Part shown: positions 1-7,007 of the stretch, in pieces
Layout: each line of letters begins with the position of its first letter
Numbering within the stretch: position 1 is the stretch's first letter
DNA from: an archaeon
GTDB lineage: Archaea; Micrarchaeota; Micrarchaeia; Anstonellales; Bilamarchaeaceae
Length of the DNA stretch: 33,835 nt
Direction of reading: 5' to 3'
NCBI GenBank assembly: GCA_020052735.1
Contig: JAGVON010000051.1
Span: 1 to 33,835, forward strand
Program-made: the position numbers and the translations under genes
Notes under the pieces: generated by a model
Database searches by the model: none
Seen by the model: only the letters and a program-made list of their open reading frames with translations
Told to the model about the DNA's origin: nothing

Positions 1-106
1 ATTTTATTTCCTTAAGCGAAATTGTTCTGCCGTTCCTATATTCCTTTATCGCATGCTGAAGGTTCCGGATATCCTCTTCGCTCATGCGGTCACTTTCTTT
101 TTCCAT
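1..106 (-). CDS. Antitoxin-like small protein, 3' part cut off by window edge
   Basis: An open frame reads from an ATG at 106 to the window edge, giving 35 residues. It is charged and helical, with the segment IKEYRNGRTISLKEIK near the visible end. That segment resembles the C-terminal part of short archaeal and bacterial antitoxins of the RelB/Phd-like type, which often read 'EYRxGKTISLEE'. An internal ATG eight codons in is an alternative start. A TATA-like stretch at 131-141 lies about 30 nt upstream and may also serve the divergent gene at 194. No toxin partner is visible because the sequence ends here. The family assignment rests on one short motif and is tentative. Confidence 0.45.
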   Translation of the reverse strand, partial: MEKESDRMSEEDIRNLQHAIKEYRNGRTISLKEIK

Positions 107-193
107 TTGATTGCCGGCTTTATTTGGCGGTAAATAAATTAGAATGTTTCGGGCGGGGAAACGGTTAAAACCAGAAAAGATGCAAGGGAAAAC

Positions 194-1192
194 ATGCGGC
201 ACGCTGTTGAACAGGCGAAATCCGATTCTGCGAAGGGAAGGTTCAGGCTGGCTCCGGACGCGGCGGAGAAGCTTGCGAACTCGCCGATAAAAGATTTGCA
301 GTTGGTGAAGCGGCTTCTCTCCGTGGGCTCGCTGGATTACAGGGAGCTGAGGGGCTATCTCGCGACCGGGGAGGTGAAGAAGCTGGTTGAGGCCCTCGCG
401 AAGGATGACGGGCTGTTTGGCGTTTATAGGGAGGCGCTGCGCGTTCCCGGAGTTACGAAATTAATCGCGGAATTCCTTGAGAGCAAAGAGGGAATAGACA
501 GCTTCGTGATGATGGGCCGCAACGAGAGCGGGCTGAAGCTGCTCATAAAGCTTGGGCAGGTCCCCGAAGGGCGGAAGGTCGCGAAGCACATGCTCCTGAG
601 CCCCAGGAAGGGATGGCTTGCAATATACCATATAATGAAGGGGCTGGAGCAGGCGACGCCGGAATCCGAGAACAGGGCGCCGGAGGTCCCTTCGTTTGGC
701 CTTTCGCATTGCGCAAAATCCGCGGAGCCGGCGAAAGAAATATTGCCCCTGCTCAAGGATCCGGGAAAGGCGAAGGCGGTGTTCGCCTCGCTCTCGGAAA
801 ATAGGGAGAATGCAAACCTGTGCTGCAAGGTGCTTGGGGACCGGGAGGCGAGGGGGGCCATTTTTGATCATCTGACCGGAGACCCGGTGGCCGCGGTCGG
901 AACCTTCAGGGAATTGTTTGCTTCCGAGGAACGGCGGGGCCTGATGAAGCAAATATTCAGGAGCGATGGGGGCAGGGGCCTGCTTCTGGAGCTGGCCGGG
1001 GATGCGGTGGGCAGGGCAATAATCATTTCATTGGCCACGGTCCCTGAGGCGAGAAGGATGGGGCTGGGGATTATGATAAACCCGCGCAACTGGCTGTTTG
1101 CCGGCAAATTGGCAAGCGCATATTTCAGGGAGCCGGTGACTGGCGTGGAGAAACAACCGGCAGAAGCGGAAGGCCGGGATATTCCGGCATAA
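194..1192 (+). CDS. Helical-repeat protein, function unknown
   Basis: This 332-residue protein has no signal peptide or membrane segment and is almost entirely predicted amphipathic helix, like HEAT/ARM-type solenoids. Residues about 117-148 and 276-307 look like copies of one unit: LIKLGQVPEGRKV and IISLATVPEARRM, each followed by an 'SPRKGW' or 'NPRNW' turn. The tail from about residue 310 is acidic and disordered. I do not recognise a named family. Similar helical proteins are at 5442-7859 and 8873-9439, so it probably belongs to a lineage-specific group of scaffold or binding proteins. The ATG at 194 is the first plausible start. The stop codon directly abuts the stop of the convergent gene at 1193. 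Function is not inferred. Confidence 0.7.
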   Translation: MRHAVEQAKSDSAKGRFRLAPDAAEKLANSPIKDLQLVKRLLSVGSLDYRELRGYLATGEVKKLVEALAKDDGLFGVYREALRVPGVTKLIAEFLESKEGIDSFVMMGRNESGLKLLIKLGQVPEGRKVAKHMLLSPRKGWLAIYHIMKGLEQATPESENRAPEVPSFGLSHCAKSAEPAKEILPLLKDPGKAKAVFASLSENRENANLCCKVLGDREARGAIFDHLTGDPVAAVGTFRELFASEERRGLMKQIFRSDGGRGLLLELAGDAVGRAIIISLATVPEARRMGLGIMINPRNWLFAGKLASAYFREPVTGVEKQPAEAEGRDIPA

Positions 1193-2389
1193 TCATAGGA
1201 GCGCGAGCACCCTGTCCGTCGCCCCCTGGACGAATTCCATCGGCTGCTGGACAAGCTCCCCTGCCAGCGCCTGCACCAGGGCTTCTGCGAGCCGGGCTTC
1301 GCCCGAAACTTCGGTGATTATCCCCTTGTCGCGCAGTATCTTCTGGAAATCATATTTCGGGTTCAGGCCGGGCAGGTAGGCGAGTGTGGCCACGCCGCAT
1401 ATCCGCGAAGTCATCAGCGTGTTGTTGAACGTCCCCACCACCAGGTCGGCGGCGCGGTAAAGCTCCATCTCGCTGTATTCGTTTTCAAGTTTTTTCCCTT
1501 CTGCTATTTTCGGGTTGTGCACCACCTTTACGAGATGCGGGGTTTCATATTCAGATGCCTCTTTCGCATCCGCATACCTCACCGGGTGGGGGCGGATAAT
1601 CAGGTTTATCTTCATCCCTGCCATTTCCGCAACCCGGTCCAGGGCTTTAAGGAAGGACCGCAGCACGCTCTTCTCGGTGAATCCCAAGTCTGGATACCCC
1701 GACGTGGTGTCGCTCATGAAGACTACGACCTTGCCGTCAGGATGGAAATTGGAAAAGACTGGCTTCCTGAGGAGCTGCGCCCGGGCATTCGGGGAAATCC
1801 TCCCGAAATCCTCCGCGACCCTCTCAAAGAACGGGTTTCCGGTGACCGCCAGCACATCTGCCGGGAAACCCAATCCAAGCATGACGCCCCTCTGGTACTC
1901 GTCCACCACAGCGATTTTGTCCGGCAGGTGGGCGAGCGGGCCCGTGACGGAAGAGCGTGGGGACGGCGCGGAAAGGTCAATGATGCTGAACCTCTGCAGC
2001 TCGTTTGCATGCGAGTCCACGACTGCGACCGCAGGTATGCCCATCTTTTTTGCGATTCCCCAGAGTATGTGCTCAAGGGGGTTTGGATAATCTATTTCCT
2101 GTACCTGTGTCCCGGTCAGGACGGCTGAAAAACCCTTCCTTTCCATGATTTCCCGGCATAATGCATGGGAGACGGGAGGGAACAGGAGTGGCTTGCCGCC
2201 AGGGCCGAGGACCTTTGAAACGCGCGGGAGGACTATCGGCTTCCGCTCAAAATCTGAAGCATTGCTGCCTGCCGCCCCGGCGAGCAGGACCGTTGCGCGC
2301 TGCTTGAGGCGGTTGGCTGCAGGGCTGATGGCCTGCGCGCCTCCGTTCATTGTGGATGCGCAGAGGATTGGTTGGCTGTTCATATTCAA
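1193..2389 (-). CDS. GT-B fold glycosyltransferase/epimerase-like protein
   Basis: A 398-residue soluble protein with features of the GT-B superfamily (UDP-GlcNAc 2-epimerase, LpxB and CDP-glycerol transferase relatives). The N-terminal half has alternating strands and helices ending in the typical TGNP turn (183-186), after 'KIAVVDEYQRG'. The C-terminal half has a strand 'KVVVFMSD' (about 220-227), RPHP (266-269), and 'ADLVVGTFNNTL' (315-326), where such enzymes hold the nucleotide-sugar. The substrate cannot be read from the sequence; surface glycan or archaellum/pilus glycosylation is possible. A TATA-like TTTATAAG at 2407-2414 lies about 22-28 nt before the two in-frame ATGs (2389, 2383), suggesting a leaderless mRNA. 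It ends against the convergent gene with no spacer. Confidence 0.65.
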   Translation of the reverse strand: MNMNSQPILCASTMNGGAQAISPAANRLKQRATVLLAGAAGSNASDFERKPIVLPRVSKVLGPGGKPLLFPPVSHALCREIMERKGFSAVLTGTQVQEIDYPNPLEHILWGIAKKMGIPAVAVVDSHANELQRFSIIDLSAPSPRSSVTGPLAHLPDKIAVVDEYQRGVMLGLGFPADVLAVTGNPFFERVAEDFGRISPNARAQLLRKPVFSNFHPDGKVVVFMSDTTSGYPDLGFTEKSVLRSFLKALDRVAEMAGMKINLIIRPHPVRYADAKEASEYETPHLVKVVHNPKIAEGKKLENEYSEMELYRAADLVVGTFNNTLMTSRICGVATLAYLPGLNPKYDFQKILRDKGIITEVSGEARLAEALVQALAGELVQQPMEFVQGATDRVLALL

Positions 2390-2406
2390 ATAAGTGGTAA
2401 GAAATA

Positions 2407-2414
2407 CTTATAAA
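2407..2414 (-). promoter_or_regulatory. TATA box for the gene starting at 2389
   Basis: TTTATAAG read on the minus strand, centred about 22 nt from ATG 2389 and 28 nt from ATG 2383. It lies just past the stop codon of the upstream gene at 2419. The spacing fits leaderless transcription. Confidence 0.5.
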
Positions 2415-2418
2415 TGGA

Positions 2419-3480
2419 TTACTCCCACCATTGCCCGATGAAATAGACCTTGGAATCGTCCTTTGAGAAAATGGGCGAGTGGGAAAGGAAGCCGGGCGGG
2501 AAATATGCGGGGCTTATGTCTTGGTTGCCAGTCCCGTCCGCATTGATTTCATAGATGTGGTATTTTCCCTCTTCCCCTATTGCAGCAACAACGTATGCCA
2601 GTTCATTCCCGGAATGGGACCAGCTTGCGAGCCCCTGCGCGTATCCATTTTCAGTGAGGCGGGTTTCGCCGCTCCCGTCGGAATTTATTACGAAGAGGTT
2701 GTAGGAGCCGTGGGCGGTGTTCGGGTTTTCCAGGCGCTCAAAAACTATTTTTGTGCCGTCCGCATTGAGCCGCGGGTCGTAATCCCCTATGGGGAGGTTG
2801 GCGGTCCCCCATGTGCCGGCATTTTCTGGGTTGGTTATTTGGATGGGGGAAGTGCCATCCGCATTTATTACCCATATTTTGAAATCGGAAGTGAATACTA
2901 TCCTATTTCCTGCCCAATCCACGTCCGCGTCATGGGTTCCGGAATCATAAAGGAGCCCGGGGCTGGAACCGTCCGCACCCATCACATAAAGGTCAAGGTC
3001 GCTTCCCCTAAAGGAAAGGAAAACTATTTCTGTGCCATCCGGGGACCACGCGGGGTAGAGGTCCCAATAGGAATTGGTTGTGATTCTTTGGAGCCCAGAG
3101 CCATCCGCATTTACGGTGAATATCTCTAGATTTTCATCTGCATTTCCCCCGGTCTTTTTGGCGAACACAAATTTATCTCCTGCGGAATTGAGCCTCAGGG
3201 CGGATGCCTGTATTTCCTCGTCCGTGCTGTAAATCAGCTCCACATCCTGCGTCGCCAAATCCAGGGAATAGATGCCCCATTTCCCCTCGTGGGGGACGGA
3301 TTGCGCGGGCTGCGGAACCGGTGGCTGGGTGCCGGAAACTGGGGACGGGGTGCCGGATGCCGGCTGCTGTGCGCCGGAAACAGGTGGCTGTGTCCCTGGC
3401 GTGGAAGCCGGGGTTTGGCTTCCGGTGCATCCTGCGGATGCAAGCAGCGCGAACAAGAAGAACGGAATTAGATATTTCAT
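2419..3480 (-). CDS. TolB-like beta-propeller lipoprotein
   Basis: A 353-residue exported protein. It starts with a hydrophobic signal (MKYLIPFFLFALLASAGC) with a lipobox cysteine at residue 18, so it is probably anchored to the outer face of the membrane. Residues about 20-62 form a Pro/Thr/Ser/Gln linker made of short repeats ('QPPVSG', 'TPSPVSGTQPP'). The rest contains at least five WD40-like PD40 units of the TolB type: 'SPDGTEIVFLS', 'NADGTKIVFER' and 'SGNELAYV', each with 'NADGSG'-type turns. Propellers of this kind usually bind proteins or glycans. The frame is open further upstream, but ATG 3480 fits the signal peptide and has a TATA-like CTTTTTATT at 3502-3510, 26 nt upstream. The binding partner is unknown. 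Confidence 0.8.
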   Translation of the reverse strand: MKYLIPFFLFALLASAGCTGSQTPASTPGTQPPVSGAQQPASGTPSPVSGTQPPVPQPAQSVPHEGKWGIYSLDLATQDVELIYSTDEEIQASALRLNSAGDKFVFAKKTGGNADENLEIFTVNADGSGLQRITTNSYWDLYPAWSPDGTEIVFLSFRGSDLDLYVMGADGSSPGLLYDSGTHDADVDWAGNRIVFTSDFKIWVINADGTSPIQITNPENAGTWGTANLPIGDYDPRLNADGTKIVFERLENPNTAHGSYNLFVINSDGSGETRLTENGYAQGLASWSHSGNELAYVVAAIGEEGKYHIYEINADGTGNQDISPAYFPPGFLSHSPIFSKDDSKVYFIGQWWE

Positions 3481-3501
3481 GGGATTATTGGGACGGGCAG
3501 G

Positions 3502-3510
3502 AATAAAAAG
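3502..3510 (-). promoter_or_regulatory. TATA box for the TolB-like lipoprotein gene
   Basis: CTTTTTATT on the minus strand, centred 26 nt before ATG 3480. This supports 3480 as the real start and a leaderless transcript. Confidence 0.5.
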
Positions 3511-3545
3511 CGTGGGGGGTGTTCCCGCCTTCCGGCGTGCTGAAA

Positions 3546-4865
3546 TCACACCCTTGCCAGCCGCAGGCTCTCCTCGGGGAACATGAGAAAGACCGAGAGC
3601 GGAATCTTGTTCTTCCCCAACTCGTCCTTGGTAAGATAAACCACCCCGTCTTCCTCCTTCTTTACCTTCCCGAACTTGCACTCCAGCTTAACGACCCTCT
3701 TCCCATAATTCACGATGAAGTCTATCTCGCCGCTTCTCGTTTTCTCAAAGTGCGCATGGCGCCGGATGTCGAAATCGTTTTCGCCGGTTTTCCGGTCCAT
3801 GTGCTGGACTATTGCGGAATAGGCGCTCATCTCCGCCAACCGCCCCATGGTGGTGGAATCCAGGCCCGCAAGCCCGATGGAATTGATTTTCCTGCTTTTG
3901 AAAAGCGCAACCCAGTAGATGAACGGATCGGTGAAGTAGATTTTCTTGTTTCTGGGCGCGCCTGCACCCGCCCTTTTGTGCTTCTCAAGGTAATCCAGCA
4001 CGAACATGCTCCTAAGCAGCTCAACATATTCGGAAACAGTTACGTGGTTTACTCCCTTAGCAAGGGAACTCCACGAAACTTCATTGGTGAGAGCATCGGC
4101 AACCCCGTCCATAACGAGGGTTGAGGTTTCGGGGGAGCGCTTCTCCTTCGCGAGCTCGCCGTCTATCCATGCGGAATAGACGGAAAAAAGCTCCTCCCCG
4201 AGAGAGCCTTTGGAATGGAGGGCGTTTATTGCCCTCACGAAGCCGCCGTGCAGGAAATAGCGGTGCAGGACAGGATTCAGCTTATCCATCTGTGCGACCG
4301 CATCCTCTGGTTTTTTTGCATTTATCCCGTAAAGGAAGGCAACCTCCCTGAAACTCAGGGGATAATAGCGAAATTTGTACTGTCCTTCGGCCATCCTGCC
4401 CGGAAGCCTCTCGGCTTTCTTCATTATGTTTATGGAACTGGAGCCAGTGAGCACGGCGGACTTGCCTTCGAAAAATCCTTCGTCCGAAAGCGCCTTTATT
4501 GCCCTTTCCCAATCATCCACCGCGCTTATTTCATCTATGAAGATGTGTGCCGGGTTATACAGGCCGTTCACCAGCTTTGCGGTCTCATAAAGCTCAAACC
4601 TGTCCTTCACCATCTCTGCATTGAGGTAAAAAACGCTTTCCGGCTTCCCTTTCTCCAGAAGCTTTGAAATTCCCTGCTTTATCCAGGTTGTTTTTCCGAC
4701 CTGCCTCGGCCCGTAGACAACTACAGAGCCCTTTTTCCCGGGAAAGTATCCGGTCCTTTCGTATACGTAAGTGTATTTCGCAAGCTGCTTAAGGTGCTTG
4801 TCCTGCTTCTCCCAACCGGGATTCCTCCACCAGGGGTTCTGCGCCGCGATATCCTCAATTCTCAT
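3546..4865 (-). CDS. AAA_14/DUF4143 family ATPase
   Basis: A 439-residue P-loop ATPase. The Walker A motif is GPRQVGKTT (52-60) and the Walker B region is 'HIFIDEISAV'. A sensor-like serine stretch follows ('VLTGSSSINIM'). The C-terminal half matches the DUF4143 layout: a helical bundle, then a segment with 'EIDFIV' and 'VKLECKFG' that looks like a PD-(D/E)xK nuclease-type core. Proteins of this architecture are common in archaea, often in many copies, and their cellular role is poorly known. Defence or mobile-element links are suggested for some members. A TATA-like GCAATAAAAATG lies 25 nt upstream of ATG 4865, so the transcript is probably leaderless. Two copies of a 22-nt repeat sit just upstream of that box. 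Confidence 0.85.
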   Translation of the reverse strand: MRIEDIAAQNPWWRNPGWEKQDKHLKQLAKYTYVYERTGYFPGKKGSVVVYGPRQVGKTTWIKQGISKLLEKGKPESVFYLNAEMVKDRFELYETAKLVNGLYNPAHIFIDEISAVDDWERAIKALSDEGFFEGKSAVLTGSSSINIMKKAERLPGRMAEGQYKFRYYPLSFREVAFLYGINAKKPEDAVAQMDKLNPVLHRYFLHGGFVRAINALHSKGSLGEELFSVYSAWIDGELAKEKRSPETSTLVMDGVADALTNEVSWSSLAKGVNHVTVSEYVELLRSMFVLDYLEKHKRAGAGAPRNKKIYFTDPFIYWVALFKSRKINSIGLAGLDSTTMGRLAEMSAYSAIVQHMDRKTGENDFDIRRHAHFEKTRSGEIDFIVNYGKRVVKLECKFGKVKKEEDGVVYLTKDELGKNKIPLSVFLMFPEESLRLARV

Positions 4866-4884
4866 GATGATATATGAAAAGTAG

Positions 4885-4896
4885 CATTTTTATTGC
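4885..4896 (-). promoter_or_regulatory. TATA box for the AAA ATPase gene
   Basis: GCAATAAAAATG on the minus strand, centred about 25 nt before ATG 4865. Confidence 0.45.
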
Positions 4897-4903
4897 TTGC
4901 TAT

Positions 4904-4957
4904 TATTGAAACTCTGATTTCATTAATTACGTATTTATTGAAGTTGTGATTTCAATA
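4904..4957. repeat. Pair of 22-nt imperfect direct repeats upstream of the ATPase gene
   Basis: Two copies of TATTGAA(AC/GT)T(C/G)TGATTTCA start at 4904 and 4936, a 32-bp offset or about three helical turns. Each copy is itself partly palindromic (TGAA ... TTCA). They lie directly upstream of the TATA-like box of the minus-strand ATPase gene, which suggests a regulator binding site. The ATTGAAAC piece resembles the end of many CRISPR repeats, but there is no array. Confidence 0.5.
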
Positions 4958-5041
4958 GGTAAATCTTGCCGTCGAAACAATATTATTAAGTTTGTCATCA
5001 AATAATAGTTAACGATACCTGATAATAGTCGCTTGTCCTCG

Positions 5042-5096
5042 TCTTCAGGAGTACGCAGATTATTCCTTGCCATCCGCCCGGGCGGAATGGTGAAGA
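5042..5096. other. Large inverted repeat in the A/T-rich intergenic region
   Basis: TCTTCA (5042-5047) pairs with TGAAGA (5091-5096). Inside, CCAT (5070-5073) pairs with ATGG (5087-5090) around the self-complementary CCGCCCGGGCGG (5074-5085). The 5' side carries an extra 22 nt. It belongs to the 402-nt gene-free stretch 4866-5267, where I see no convincing protein gene. It may be part of a structured RNA or a terminator. The strand is undecided. Confidence 0.35.
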
Positions 5097-5180
5097 GATA
5101 TGTCAGGCTGCAAAAAGTTCCGGGCCCAAAACCCAAGATATTTGAATTCAAAAAAATTTGACTATAAGAATAGAAAATCT

Positions 5181-5260
5181 CCGGCGTCCGGAAACCGGAT
5201 GGCAGAAGTGGGAACTTCTGCCAGTTATCGCGAAGCGATACGGAAACCCGAGACGGAAAA
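5181..5260. other. Cluster of three perfect hairpins beside tRNA-Ile (candidate structured RNA)
   Basis: Three adjacent perfect stem-loops: TCCGG-AAA-CCGGA (5187-5199); a 10-bp stem TGGCAGAAGT/ACTTCTGCCA with a GGGA loop (5200-5223), a GNRA tetraloop if transcribed as plus; and TATCGC-GAA-GCGATA (5226-5240). CGGAAACC-like motifs recur at 5189, 5241 and 5254. The cluster ends 8 nt from the 3' end of tRNA-Ile on the minus strand. It could be the trailer of the tRNA transcript, followed by a T-rich stretch (AAATTTTTTTG, minus strand), or a plus-strand RNA. I do not recognise it as RNase P, SRP or 5S RNA. Confidence 0.4.
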
Positions 5261-5267
5261 CTCCCGA

Positions 5268-5342
5268 TGGGCCCACGGAGATTTGAACTCCGGACCTTTC
5301 GATTATCAGTCGAACGCTCCAACCTGGCTGAGCTATGGGCCC
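5268..5342 (-). tRNA. tRNA-Ile (anticodon GAU)
   Basis: A full cloverleaf on the minus strand. The acceptor is GGGCCCA/TGGGCCC with discriminator A, and the D stem is GCTC/GAGC. The anticodon stem is TTCGA/TCGAA around the loop CTGATAA (anticodon GAT), and the T arm is CGGAG-TTCAAAT-CTCCG. CCA is not encoded. No intron is seen. It decodes AUU and AUC codons. An A/T-rich box at about 5371-5381 (minus-strand TTTTAAAAC) lies at promoter distance from the mature 5' end. Confidence 0.95.
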
Positions 5343-5441
5343 TATTGATGAGAAATTTATATGGGTATGAAATGTTTTAAAAGGGATTTACACGCGGGGA
5401 GGAAAAGCTTAAGAACTGAATGTGGTATTAAATAACCTTAT

Positions 5442-6230
5442 ATGGATGCTGGAATCCTTACCCAGATTGAGCAGGTACTGCCCTGGCTGAGAGTGATGGT
5501 TTCGGAAGCCCTTGGGCTTAAGGCCGGCTCCCCCGAATGGCACGCCGCGGTTGAGAGGGTGCAAAGCTGGCTGGACAGGATTGGCCAGCACCTGCTCCGC
5601 GAAATCACAAAATGCGAGAAGGACCCGGTTGTGAGGGGCGAGGCCGCCCTCGGGCTGATCCGCCACGCGGACAAGGACGACAAGCTTGGGATTGATGAGA
5701 AAATCCTTACCATGAGGTGGCTCTCCCAGGACAAAAGCTTCCATTCGCTCGTGAACGGGTATGCTGCTGAGGTGCTGGGGCGCCTGGAAGCCAGGCACAG
5801 GCCCTGGGAAAGGGTGTTCCGCGACAAGGATGCGCCGTACGCGGACAAGGTGGATGCGGGCATGGATTGCATCGCGCATGCATACCACACCAAGAAAGTG
5901 AAGGTGCTCTACAGGATTGCGTTGGATTTTTCCATGCCCATGGAGGCCAGGGTTGAGGCGGCAAGGAAGTTCCAGTTGCTGGTCGCGGCCGGCAATAACG
6001 GAGGCGAGGACCCGCTGGAGATTGGGAGGATGGCGGCAAACCCGAACCTGCCGGGCGGTGCGGGCATAAGGCAGATAACCCTGAGGATGGACGTTGGCGG
6101 AATCGGCACGCCTGCCGGCTGCCGCGAGTTCGTGAAAATGATTGCGGACCGTAGGCGCGCGGACGAGGAGGCCGGCAGGACCAGCAAATTCGTGGTTCCT
6201 GATATTCGGAGGAAGCAGAATGGAAAGTGA
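5442..6230 (+). CDS. Helical-repeat protein, first gene of a three-gene cluster
   Basis: A 262-residue soluble protein made of helical pairs with no signal peptide. The middle contains a HEAT-like unit, 'VLYRIALDFSMPMEARVEAA'. The following gene has a close counterpart, 'VLHRIAGDSGMPMKAREMAT', so the two are paralogues. Near the C-terminus 'GTPAGCREFVKMI' likewise matches 'IGIACSEFVKRAG' in the neighbour. I do not recognise a named family. The A/T-rich AAAGCTTAAG at 5404-5413 lies at leaderless-promoter distance from ATG 5442. The 3' end overlaps the next start by 11 nt, so translation is probably coupled. A scaffold or binding role is the only inference the fold allows. Confidence 0.7.
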   Translation: MDAGILTQIEQVLPWLRVMVSEALGLKAGSPEWHAAVERVQSWLDRIGQHLLREITKCEKDPVVRGEAALGLIRHADKDDKLGIDEKILTMRWLSQDKSFHSLVNGYAAEVLGRLEARHRPWERVFRDKDAPYADKVDAGMDCIAHAYHTKKVKVLYRIALDFSMPMEARVEAARKFQLLVAAGNNGGEDPLEIGRMAANPNLPGGAGIRQITLRMDVGGIGTPAGCREFVKMIADRRRADEEAGRTSKFVVPDIRRKQNGK

Positions 6231-6906
6231 TGAGGGGAACCTTGTCGGCCGCCTGCGGCTGTTCTCCATGGCCGCCTCAAGCCCCCGCCTTGACTGGGGC
6301 TTCACCATGATGGCACACCAGCATATCACAAAACAGCTCCGGGGCCTGCCCCTCCCTGTGCTTGAGCGGCTCGCGCTGGACGAGCCGGACCGGGGCCTGA
6401 GGGGCTCTGCGGGGTTCATATACGCATGCAAGCTTGCTTCAGATGCCACGCTGGGCAGGCAGGTGAAGGCGGAAAAACTGGATGCGCTGGTTTCAAATGC
6501 GGGCACGCGCCCGGACGTCGCCGGGTACGTGAAGAGATTCCTCTCCGGCTATCTTGGATGGCCGGTGGGCAGATGGGAAATCCTGGTGGATGGGAACAGG
6601 CCAGAGGCGGAGAGAATCGGGGCATCGCAGGATATCATACTCTATTGCCGCGAGAAGGGGTACAGGGGAGTGCTGCACAGGATTGCCGGCGATTCCGGAA
6701 TGCCCATGAAGGCGAGGGAGATGGCCACATGCGCCATGGTGGAGCTGCGGATTGGCTGGATGGAGCCTTCGGAGAAGGGCAAGGTTGATGTGCAGGCGGT
6801 TGCGAGGCAAATGCTGGAGGGGGGGGTGCGGGCCGGACGTGCCGGTGGACATCGGGATTGCATGCAGCGAATTCGTAAAGAGGGCCGGGGTGAAGGGCAA
6901 GGTTGA
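6220..6906 (+). CDS. Helical-repeat protein, probably frameshifted near its C-terminus
   Basis: This 228-residue reading frame starts at ATG 6220, 8 nt after a GGAGG (6208-6212), inside the end of the upstream paralogue. It shares the helical unit 'VLHRIAGDSGMPMKAREMAT' with that neighbour. After a run of eight G (about 6817-6826) the sequence turns into an atypical Gly/Arg-rich tail. The +1 frame from that point encodes a natural-looking continuation ('DVPVDIGIACSEFVKRAG') to a stop at 6988. With seven G instead of eight, the protein would be about 255 residues, close to its 262-residue paralogue. This is most likely an assembly error or a recent frameshift; programmed shifting is possible but unproven. 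Confidence 0.65.
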   Translation: MESDEGNLVGRLRLFSMAASSPRLDWGFTMMAHQHITKQLRGLPLPVLERLALDEPDRGLRGSAGFIYACKLASDATLGRQVKAEKLDALVSNAGTRPDVAGYVKRFLSGYLGWPVGRWEILVDGNRPEAERIGASQDIILYCREKGYRGVLHRIAGDSGMPMKAREMATCAMVELRIGWMEPSEKGKVDVQAVARQMLEGGVRAGRAGGHRDCMQRIRKEGRGEGQG

Positions 6907-6988
6907 GCTTTCCTGGGCAGGGGCGAAGATGCCCGTTCCGTTGCCTGAGGACGGGAAAAGGATGCTGCGGGCAAAGCTTTTTAAATAG
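6827..6988 (+). other. Likely C-terminal continuation of the 6220 gene in the +1 frame
   Basis: Read in the +1 frame relative to 6220, this stretch encodes 'PDVPVDIGIACSEFVKRAG' and continues to 'RMLRAKLFK' with stop TAG at 6986-6988. 'GIACSEFVKRAG' matches 'GTPAGCREFVKMI' of the upstream paralogue, so it is genuine coding sequence separated from its start by the G run. Confidence 0.6.
6978..6987 (+). promoter_or_regulatory. TATA box of the gene at 7008, embedded in the end of the preceding frame
   Basis: TTTTTAAATA lies 24-26 nt upstream of ATG 7008. The same bases encode the last residues (LFK) and part of the stop of the upstream reading frame. Confidence 0.55.
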
Positions 6989-7007
6989 TGTTAGGAGATA
7001 TATTATT

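Noticed and set aside
3481-3681. Long N-terminal extension of the TolB-like protein.
   Set aside because: It would overlap the neighbouring ATPase gene and bury the signal peptide; the TATA box supports ATG 3480.
4904-4957. The ATTGAAAC ends of the two repeats look like CRISPR repeats.
   Set aside because: There are only two imperfect copies, the interval is far too short for a spacer, and no cas gene is present.
4996-5003. TTGATGA on the minus strand as a C box of another guide RNA.
   Set aside because: No D or D' box (CTGA) lies at the required distance.
4927-5073. Minus-strand frame of about 48 codons starting at an ATG near 5073 in the A/T-rich region.
   Set aside because: It overlaps the inverted repeat, has no Shine-Dalgarno or TATA at proper distance, and shows no recognisable motif.
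5181-5260. RNase P, SRP or 5S RNA as an explanation of the hairpin cluster.
   Set aside because: None of the conserved core sequences of those RNAs is present and the length does not fit.
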